Part shown: one piece after another, positions 55,098-64,000 of the stretch | Numbering within the stretch: position 1 is the first letter of the stretch | Layout of the letters: the number at the start of each line of letters is the position of its first letter | Source: Haliotis asinina | Lineage: Eukaryota > Mollusca > Gastropoda > Lepetellida > Haliotidae | Direction of reading: 5' to 3' | Assembly (NCBI RefSeq): GCF_037392515.1 | Contig: NC_090295.1 | Span: 12,667,001-12,731,000 of the forward strand | Length of the DNA: 64,000 nt | Made by a program: the position numbers and the translations under genes | Notes under the pieces: model-generated | Told to the model about the DNA's origin: nothing | The model's database searches: none | What the model saw: only the letters and a program-made list of their open reading frames with translations

Positions 55098-58080
55098 ACA
55101 ACCAAAGCAAACATCACGCTTCAGTAGCTCTAACATGGGACGTTCGACGCTGATCAATATTACATTTTAATTTTACATTTTCATGTCCCAGAAAGAATAT
55201 TAATGAAAATTAATTCAATACAGGGAATGTCAGATAAACTTCGGTCACGTGTATCGCTGATATCCCTTTATGAAACAAAACTTGAAGTTTTTCGTACAAG
55301 GAACAGTAGGCTTTATGTCTTGGTAATCGGGGTGATAAGTACAGTTTATATAGTTTGCTAAATTGGCTACCCACCTCAACGATCCCTTCCACCACGTCCT
55401 GCCTGTTGTGTTCGACCGATTATAATCACCTTCATAAACTGGAAATTGCAGTTAAAAAAAAAATCATTCATTTATTTCTCATTAGGCTTTTCCCAAAAGC
55501 TTTGCTTAGGGGAATATTTACCCTGTAGCTGGTGATAGTGAAATGATGCGTACTATCAGTTGTCCTTGGCAGAAAAGGACGTCGCTATGCTTTACATTAT
55601 GTCAATGTAACTCAGAACACATGGAGAGAATTTGCTTTCGATACGGACAGTGTATTTTCGTTATGTTTTGTTCACAGTGAACCAAACTATTCAAATACAA
55701 AGTGATAATTTTGGTAGTTTCACAATTTCTAAGAAAAGATGCGCGATGTACTACATCAGAAAGCAGGTAATAGCGATTTGGATGGGCCTGTCCGATACAT
55801 AATTCAGTTCTTAGATTCCCATTTTCTCCTGTTTGTGTAGATGTATTTTGATAAACTTTGCATCATTATTAACGGTCTAACAGCCACATTTTCAAATGTA
55901 ATGAAATAACTGAAAATAATGCGACATTTTAGTTGACGTCATGGCATGTTTTGTGCATTTTGTGACGTCGGAAAAAGAAGACACTGGTTTGCTGATTAGT
56001 ATATATCTAACCTAATTTCCACTCAGTGGGTAAAAGATCTCGGCTTCTGTGTCAGAATTCAACACTTTTAGACAAAACATAAAATGAATGGTTTTACCAC
56101 TGAAATAGTGTCCTGAATATATGAACAATTCGACGGTTTTACTACGTATCTTATTGTGGGCAACACGCGCACCTGTCTGGCATCAATTTAGAGTAAATGA
56201 ACATTTCACAACACCTGAATATTCATTGAGTGTTCATTTAGGAAAAAGACTTTTCTTCTCATGATTATGAAATCAATTCCCTTCATAAGTATGCAATGAA
56301 AGGTAAAGAGATCGCTTTTTCAGTAAAGAAGTATTAGAAAATGGACGTAAGGCTTGTCCAAATTAAGACTTGACCTGATTTATATATTTTTAACAATTTC
56401 CGTATAAATATTGTTTGAGTGAGACATTCTGCCATCAGATATATTTCAATCGCATTTGAACTGACTTTATTATCTAAAAACAATGATAATGAATCATGAA
56501 ACGTTTTGACAAACTCGCACCTGGTCAATTAATATTCATAATAGTTTTGTCTATAAAAACGACACAAACCAATACAATGAACACGACAATTCCTTTAAAT
56601 AGTAGTATGTGTGTCCCTACATTTGATAAAATGTACAAATCATTTTCATTAATATTATCCGTTTTACTTATAAGTTGGAATTAAATCGCTGTTTATTAAC
56701 CTGTTGATATGAAACTGCAATATTTGTCCCAACGTATTGAATATTGCACGTCACGGGAACTAAAGCACATGCTGCAGCAATGGCTACGTGTGATCTTCCA
56801 ACACTTGTGTAGAGGCTTAAAATGTGGTATAATACACTTACTGAGTCAATTCCCCATGTAAATATTATTCAAACAATCAAAAGCTTTCAAAAAATAAAAA
56901 CAGATACCTTATATCCACACATGATATGGTGTTGAACATGGATATATGTAGATACTGAAATCAATTTCATGAAAAAATATCTGAACGATGCGCAAAATAT
57001 ACATGACAATACTAAAAGTGCAATCGGAATGGTATGGGCATTGTGTTTACTCTTGTTCAACCGACCTTCATCTCAAAGAAATTGCCTAACATGTGCAACA
57101 ATGTTGACGTGTGACATCACTACTGATGACCGATTTCTTTCAAAATGGCGGCTTCGCTGACAAGGTTACACAGGTTTTTGCGACGACTTTTTGCTTGATT
57201 CAGGGATCTTTTGTGTATAAATGTGAGATGTTAGTAATCAGAATTATTCTGACTATCTGTGTATTGTTATATCGTTTATATTGTAAATGACAGAAGAAGC
57301 CAGAAATGTCGACAAGTAGATCTACCGTTGTCTTTTGCGTGATTTTGCGCCAGTCATGGCGTCAGGCTGCACTAAATGTTTTACATTTTCTTATGAATTA
57401 TCAAATGATTGCATTGTATCTATTTTTCATTTGCTGTTTCTTGCTACGATATTCTTTCCCTGATTATTCTAAGCGTATTGAGCCACTATACGCAATGATT
57501 AGACGGTTGGATGCTGGAAAATTTCCCAAAACGCTAAGCACTGTAAAATCAGAATTCTTCTTTGTTTACATTTCAAACAAGCGCTGTCTTTCGAACACAG
57601 TGTTCGTTTTCATACCAAGCATATTTCGTTTCGTTTTATCTAGACAGTTGGTATTGGTGATAAAGACCATTTGTAATTTCATTCTAAGATGTTTGGGGAA
57701 TTCATTGATTCATTTGTCGCACCTAACTATGAAATATACGTGCTGTAATAGGCGTCTCAATACCGGCCTTCTCGAAACGTGATTTTGTAAACACTAACCA
57801 ATATGGCGGAAAGCGCACTTCGGCGTTCGTGTACGTGTATTTTCTAAAACATCCCAACCGATTCTGGGTTCATCGGCGACGTTTCAGAATTATCATTAGA
57901 TGAAAACTTGATTTCAGTGATCATTAATGTGCTATTTTTGAAATTCAATACTCCCAGTAATTATCCGATTATCAGCATTTCAAAACATACAGCAAACAAC
58001 GCTTTGAATCGCAATATGGTATAGTGTGAAAATGGCGAAATTTACGATTATGCCTATTATGAAAGGCAGTTTTAAGCACT
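55098..58080. other. AT-rich region, no supported gene
   Basis: The longest frame, 57306-57782 (158 codons), is Phe/Leu/Cys-rich with no domain I know, no signal of splicing and no duplicate in the window; chance is likely. Confidence 0.5.
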
Positions 58081-58084
58081 TTAG

Positions 58085-58595
58085 CTTGGTCTGAGGTAAA
58101 AGTGGGTGCTATCAGGAAACAGGGAATTTTCCGTAGAGTTCAAAACTGTGAAGTATGTATATATGTGCGTGGTACTTTGCAGTGGCCACGGGAGATGTTG
58201 GCGACACCACTGTCTGCGTTGTTGCCGATGTTGACGTGTAAGGACAGGTCCTAACAAAGGTGTTCTTGCACGAATACCAGCCTCACGTAAGCGGTTTCTC
58301 ACAGTCTGGTCAGAAACTGCTCTGAGTCCTGGCACTAACGATATTGTGGAGAATGCTGTGGTGAACCTGTTCCGCAAACGTCGCCACCGAATAAACCTGT
58401 CCTGAGCGGGCGTGGTCACACGGCTCGACCTCACCTCGGGCGATCACGTGGTAACCCTTGCTGCTGGTAGCTATGCCAAAGTCTTGCCATGGTACTCTGT
58501 GACACATTAAGTTGCCTTGCAATCGCAGACTGAGACTCCCCAGCCTACAAATGACCAATCGCATTGATGCGCTGAGCCTCAGAAAGTCTAGGCAT
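58085..58595 (-). mobile_element. Tc1-like transposase fragment (decayed)
   Basis: From an ATG at 58595 (minus) the reading is MPRLSEAQRINAIGHL, stop, AGESQSAIARQLNVSQSTMA, the first helix-turn-helix of Tc1 transposases. After frame changes the second one follows: VTTPAQDRFIRWRRLRNRF and VSDQTVRNRLREAG. The copy fades out at FPDSTHF, where FxDESRF with the first catalytic Asp is expected. Two further catalytic acids are absent, so it is a dead N-terminal half. Terminal repeats not found. Confidence 0.8.
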
Positions 58596-59749
58596 GATGT
58601 TAACACCAAATTTAAGATTGTCAACTGTCGCAAGAGCATTGAACCCCCAGACCCTTTTTGGAAGAATGAACAAATCAAACCTTCAGTATAAAGTATAAAC
58701 GCAATAATACAAAGACCATGAAATGTTTGTTGCACACAACGTTCATCATAGATATACTGTTTGCACAGACACCAGTGATTCATATTCGAAATACTACCTA
58801 TGCGTTTCATTATTTGTGTGTGTGTGTGTGTGTGTAGTTTATGTAAAGGGCCCTCTGTTACGGTTAAGAATTTGCCGTGACAAACGGTGTAAGAAATTCC
58901 CTGTGAACCAGCAAAACAGAACATAGACAAGTAAAAAAACATTCGAATTTTGTATTATTTGGTAAAGAGAGCAGGTTATACAAAGTCACAAGTCAATTTC
59001 AAGATACTGATTTCAAATTCAATACAAATGAGACAAAATCTAAGGCAATGGGTCACGAAATATAATATAGCAAACTCACCAGTTATGCAGAATGTAAACA
59101 CAGGGAGCGGTATGACAGGCGTTGACGGGTTTGTTGGCGATGTAAACTCCAGTGAATGTCCGTGTGTGTCCCAGTCTCAACACGGCAACTAGCTTTTATA
59201 CATATACTCAGTCAGTTCGGGCACATACGACCATCGCCAACACTGTAGAAATCTCTAGCAGTCTCCCGGAACTAACAAAATAGAAAACCAAGGGCAGATA
59301 ATGTCCGGACAGCCTGCTACCAAATTCTTAAAAATGCTGACCATCTGTTATACGAAATGTGACCCATCATAATTATTATTCAAAATACTAAACGTTGTGA
59401 CCCAATAATAATTATTACTTAATAACAAAATATGCAGAAAATACACACTCGTAACACCTATCAAATCTATATGTCTTCAGATTTATACCACTTGAGGACA
59501 ATTAATCTAAATAAAGAGCCCAGTGAATCTGAAAAAAAAATGTTTTGGGTTATAATAGTTGGCGACAGTTTGTTTAGATAAGACCTTGTAGGCCCATTAC
59601 CAAAAAACTCTGTCCAGAAAAATACTAGTTGGTGACGTCACCACTTTAAATAAACTGCAGTATCAGTCACTCGTGAAGTTTGGTAATAATGTTTAATGAT
59701 TAATTTTGTTTATATACACTATTACCTTTACTTGAAACACACTCTTTTG

Positions 59750-59913
59750 GGACAGTAGCCTTGTGGTTAAAGCGTTCGCTCGTTATGTCTTAGACCCGGG
59801 TTCGATTCATCAGATGGGTACAGTGTGTGAAACCCATTTCCGGTGTCCCCCGCTGTAACATTGCTAGAATATTGCTAAATTGGAGTAAAAATAAACTCAC
59901 TCGCTCACTCACA
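59750..59913 (+). mobile_element. SINE-A
   Basis: TAGCCTTGTGGTTAAAGCG, CCCGGGTTCGATTCATCAG and a CTCACTCGCTCACTCAC end. Confidence 0.87.
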
Positions 59914-60076
59914 GCCTTCTGTTTGGAAGAGACCATATTGTCAATAGAGACACGTATTAATAATTGTTTCTTAGATATCGTGCGGAAGTATTTGTTGTGT
60001 ATAGTGTTTGTAGTTCATGGATATTATTCTATCATTTCTTAATGTTGTCTTTTAGCGGCATTTAGTAGTTGTAAAC

Positions 60077-60240
60077 ATGACCAAGATCTTTCATGGATAA
60101 ATCTTCTTATTAATTATTTGAAACACAAAATCGGGGTCATTTTAGACCCCTTCATCAGGTGAACTGTGAGTTGATGCTGTGACAGCATCATAAAGAATTA
60201 AAGAATTAAATAGAAGATTTATCCATAAAAGATCTTGCTC
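60077..60240. repeat. Short inverted-repeat element
   Basis: CAAGATCTTTCATGGATAAA at the left and TTTATCCATAAAAGATCTTG at the right pair with few mismatches over about 25 bases. The middle holds GGGTCATTTTAGACCCC. Confidence 0.6.
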
Positions 60241-61017
60241 ATTTCTTAATGTTGTCCATAACCAGTTTCCCATACTAATCCATTAAAACTCTTTCCAACC
60301 GATATTTTTGTATCCCACTGCATTCTTGTGACGCAAGGTACTTATTTTCATGTGCGAGATAGTATTGGAACTCATCCAAATGTAATCCTGAGTAAACATG
60401 ACGTTAATTCATTACATTTTCGACCGGGTCCTGTTTTGAAACGTTTTTTGGTCCAAATCTACTTCGATAATGTAGTAACAATTGTAGATTACTTGCATGA
60501 TAGACCGACACATGTACAAAAGTTGACCATGGGTAAGATCTATTCATAAAAGGAGCGATGAGGTCATTCTGGTACGACACAGCTCTGACACTTTGTGGGA
60601 AATGCCCCCAGGAGATCATTGATAAGGTGACCTATAATGTGGATACTGCTGAGACGTCTGAAAATGTGGAGCGGGATACTACCTGATTAATTGCCATGGA
60701 CGGAATAGAACAAAATCTCCGCGAAATCTAAGAAGTCCTGCTCTTGTTGCTTATAAAGACATGTCTCCAGCTGGTTTTCTGCCCTAGTGTCGTGTATGGC
60801 TCCACGAAAAGGCATGTTATAGATGTTTTGTGTCGTCATGTGGTAAATAGTATGCAGTTTGGTTTGGCTCTCGAATGGCTTGAACAGACTAAGTACTGTG
60901 ACATTTTTTCTTTTATTTCAAAAGCCTCGTGTCATGCTGATCTTCTGATTTTATATTGAACGAGTCTTCGGTGTGACGAGCGAACTGGGGTACCCCATTT
61001 GCCCCTGCTGTTTCAGA

Positions 61018-61253
61018 AGGGATAGAATAGGTCTTCAGCAACCCGTGCTTGCCACAAAAGGCGACTATGCTTGTCATAAGAGGCGACCAACGGGATCGAG
61101 TGGTGCGGCTTGGTTGACACATGTCATATGTTCCTAATTGTGCAGATCAATGCTCATGCTGTTGATCACTGGATTTTCTAGTCTTGACTTGATTATTTAC
61201 ACATACAGCTGGAGTATTGCTGAGTGCGTAAAATTAAACCCACTCACTCACTA
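61018..61253 (+). mobile_element. SINE-B with short target duplication
   Basis: Flanked by GTTTCAGAA (61009-61017 and 61254-61262). Body GCTTGTCATAAGAGGCGACC and GTTGATCACTGGATTTTCTA; tail GCTGAGTGCGTAAAATTAAA. A SINE-A scrap lies before it (60962-60985). Confidence 0.82.
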
Positions 61254-61809
61254 CCGTTTCAGAAAGAAAAGTGCCTAAAGATGTTGGTGTTTTGCTAAAA
61301 CATGCATAAACTCTACATGGCAACCATCTATTGATTCTGAAAGCTAGTATACTTCTTCAAGTACTGAAACAGATAGCAAATTTCACATTTCTGCAAAGTC
61401 GAGTGTACAATATCGATTATATAATATACTTATGAATCACTAATCACTATTACATTCTTAAAACATCCTCAGACTTTTGAATGATCTTCATCATTTTTGA
61501 AAAATACAACGTGATAATTAGGTACTTACGTTCTTCCAGAGGACTGCATTTTTAGGGTAGTATTGACAATAAAATACTTCGAATGTTTTACCTACTGACA
61601 TTAGTGTTTATGTGTCAACGGACACTATGAAATCTACCGAGCTTTATCTCTTCCAACTGATTTAACAATAGAATATATGAAGCAGTCGATGAACGGTTAT
61701 TAACTGTTAGGTGTGCCTGCCACACTATCACACTTAACAGCATTTGCTTCAAGTACTATCCTTTTCATGTACTTGATTTGCAGTCATGAAGAGATTTATT
61801 GAAATTGCT

Positions 61810-62922
61810 GAATTAGGAGACAGCCGTACTGTGTTGGAAAATCAGAGGTATATAACGAAATTGTAATAGCTCTAAATTTGATTTAAAACCGAACGCGCAG
61901 CTGAAGTGTTATATACCTCTGAATGACTTTGATTAACCAATCACAATCCAGTATTTACTGAAGTCATGGTAGAATAGACGTTAATACCAAGACTGATTTG
62001 TAACCTGGCCAAACTGTGTTGTGTGTTCGTTCAATATAAAATCATAATGTTTAAATCACTAATTATATTTTATTTACACAGCTGTCTCAGCAGATCCGCT
62101 TGTTGTGAGTGAGTGAGTATGGTGTTTCACCATTAGCAATATTCCAGCAATACAACACCGGAAATGGGCTTCACACATTGTACCCATGTGGGGAATCGAA
62201 TGACGATTGGCTTGTCGAGCGGACGCTTTAGCCACTAGGCTAACTGTGTGTTCGAATGAGACGTTATTTCCATGTAAACATGTTACCCTAGCTTTTGCCT
62301 CTCACCGTTCTTGATATTCAGTTTAACACTTGGTCTCATCGCCGTTTGACACTTATTCTTAAACACATCCTCAGTCATCGTATGTGCCCTGGATTATCGA
62401 CAACAATGGTGAGCGGCACATACAAACATACGTGTACTCATGACACAGTCTCAATCATACAATCAACTCATCTTTAAGAAGAGATTTCACGCTGATACTT
62501 AAAGGGTTATGTCGTTTCCCTTTATATCTAAGTTGATGTATACCATGAACTCTCAGTCTGCAGTAGCGTCGTTTTGGAAGAAAGGTGCACAAATCTCTGA
62601 CTCAGCAGATTTCTGCAGGGCAACTCTTAAGCCCCTGGAAAAAACACCTCAGAATGAAATTGTCGATGCGAGCAGGTATTTATGAAAAATATTTAAATGT
62701 ATGACTCGTGATCGTGGAAGATTGGTACTCATAAAGATTGATTGTGTAATATATATATATATTCTCCCGTGACTTAAATACTGGATTGTGATTGGTTAAT
62801 CAAAGTCATTCAGAGGTATATAACACTTCGGCTGCGCGTTCGGTTTTAAATCAAATTTAGAGCTATTATAATTTCGTTATATACCTCAGATTTTCCAACA
62901 CAGTACGGTTCTCTCCTAATTC
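61810..62922. mobile_element. Inverted-repeat element, arms ~160 bp
   Basis: Left arm 61810-61967 and right arm 62764-62922 are inverted copies, beginning GAATTAGGAG and holding CAGAGGTATATAAC and AACCAATCACAATCCAGTAT. Within each arm CAGAGGTATATAAC recurs inverted, so the arms fold on themselves. A tRNA-type retroposon (62106-62242) lies inside. Noncoding. Confidence 0.75.
62106..62242 (-). mobile_element. SINE-A inside the 61.8-62.9 kb inverted-repeat element
   Basis: TTAGCAATATTCCAGCAATA, GGGCTTCACACATTGTACCC and CTTTAGCCACTAGGCTA. Confidence 0.83.
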
Positions 62923-63002
62923 GATGATATAAATATAACAGTAATATTACAATGTGTCTTTTATTACTCGCGCGTGGAGGATACTGCAGAATATACACTG
63001 GT

Positions 63003-63160
63003 GTATTACCGCCAGTGTATGACGTCATACAGTTCTGACGTCACAATGCTTTTGCCTCTGTCGCAGTGCTTGACTCGCGGAAAATTGTAGGCAGTTTCTA
63101 TCAATTTATGTTGGAGAGCAGTAAATAAGAATACTAAACTCACTTCCATGAAATACAATT
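63003..63160 (+). repeat. CRE-rich dispersed repeat, copy c
   Basis: Shorter than copy a by a deletion in the middle; starts right after the 61.8-62.9 kb inverted-repeat element. Confidence 0.72.
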
Positions 63161-64000
63161 TTTAAATGAAATCGTGAAAGATTAAGTATCAAACTCACTT
63201 TCACTTTCGCTCGTTTGATGCCAGATCTTTAACTCGTTTGATGCCAAATCCTTAACACGTTTAATAAATGTGGTATTGCATGGAAGGTCGTTTCGCATCC
63301 TCTATGCAAGTCACACTGTGAGACTTTCATTCTGACATTGGTATAACACGCTAGTGATACAGCGTATTTCCATTGATAACAACGTTTCAAGGTTCACCGT
63401 GACGTCCACAGGCCCCCACTGCGGGTCAGACAAAGTCCTGGTCTACTATCCAACCCCTACTATTTAACATGTCAAGGCGCAGCACAGGACTGATCGATAA
63501 CGGGACAATTACGCACATATCGTGGCTATGTATGGATCAATGCACAAGTAACTGTGATATAGTAACAGCTATTTCGTAAGTATTTATATGTGTGGATCAC
63601 AGCACAAGCAACTGGTATACAGTACCAACGATTAACCCCATTTAAAGTAAATGTGATCGCGTCCTTATTGAGATTTTATATCAGGTTGTTTTGAAGAAGA
63701 AAGAATGCAAACGTCGTTTATGATTGTCGGTTGTTCCCCTCTATGCCTGTTTTGACATCTTGTGCCTAACAATCTGTCCATTTATAGCGCTAAATTCCAG
63801 ATTTGCTTATCAACAAACACAAGACATTATTACCCGGGATAACATGACTGCCTACAATGCGCTAGAAAATTTGAGTCACATGACCTATCCCACCGGGTAC
63901 CCATTTTCTGCTGGGTGAACAGCAATACTGTCAAAATCATTTCCTATCAGGCGTATGATATATTTAATTAGCCCCGCATTAATTTCGTCTTCCCTTTACG
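63161..64000. other. No gene seen
   Basis: Unique AT-rich DNA; CGTTTGATGCCA occurs twice near 63220-63245. Confidence 0.5.

Larger units (their letters stand above)
58600..61008. other. No gene seen
   Basis: Contains a short TG run (58817-58836), the SINE-A at 59750 and the inverted repeat at 60077; frames are short. Confidence 0.5.

Noticed and set aside
57306-57782. 158-codon plus-strand frame as a membrane protein
   Set aside because: Phe/Leu-rich in AT-rich DNA, no recognisable domain. A frame this long can arise by chance in 64 kb read in six frames. RNA-seq would decide.
105-62242. Functional tRNA genes at the A/B-box-like heads
   Set aside because: None folds into a complete cloverleaf with an acceptor stem; all continue into SINE bodies and tails.

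Overview
The window looks like nuclear DNA of a marine gastropod, most probably an abalone (Haliotis-like). The reasons are spliced genes with GT-AG introns, about 40% G+C, no operons, and dozens of two short retroposon families whose 3' ends read (as TTTTACGCCGC on one strand) into GAGTGAGTGAGT tails, which I associate with abalone genomes. The species assignment is recall plus inference; no database was searched.

The main content, 2.1-48.6 kb, is a head-to-tail cluster of four genes for a ten-helix transporter of the drug/metabolite superfamily that resembles the chloroquine-resistance-transporter (CRT)-like family. All four keep the same 4-exon structure and intron phases (1, 0, 0). Copy 1 (2085-6616, 443 aa) is an old, diverged paralogue. 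Copies 2 (12268-23803), 3 (27826-37898) and 4 (40742-47903) come from recent segmental duplications that also copied introns, flanks and a retroposon-bearing 3' region. Copies 3 and 4 read as intact 427-aa proteins. Copy 2 has a 22-bp deletion in exon 2 that shifts the frame. An acidic dileucine signal near the N-terminus of every copy, and two CLEAR-like E-box motifs upstream of copy 4, suggest an endo-lysosomal transporter.

The duplicated introns record later mobile-element activity. A 5'-truncated LINE sits in intron 1 of copy 2 with an 11-bp target duplication, and copy 3 keeps the empty site. A short retroposon sits in intron 2 of copy 3 with a target duplication of about 20 bp, and copy 4 keeps the empty site. 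A DDE transposase remnant lies in intron 3 of copy 4. Most strikingly, a single 106-bp segment made from a retroposon tail and unique intron sequence (one unit in copy 2) has become a 38-unit, 4-kb minisatellite just before exon 4 of copy 3.

Around the cluster are a ~1.16-kb near-perfect foldback palindrome (8.4-9.6 kb), several inverted-repeat MITE-like elements, a second LINE with a 5' inversion (24.9-25.8 kb), a decayed Tc1-like transposase (58.1-58.6 kb), and a minus-strand single-coding-exon gene for a secreted, tyrosine- and lysine-rich repeat protein (50.8-51.4 kb). From 51.9 kb to the end I see no other convincing gene; the DNA is AT-rich and repeat-laden. I saw no rRNA, functional tRNA or CRISPR array.
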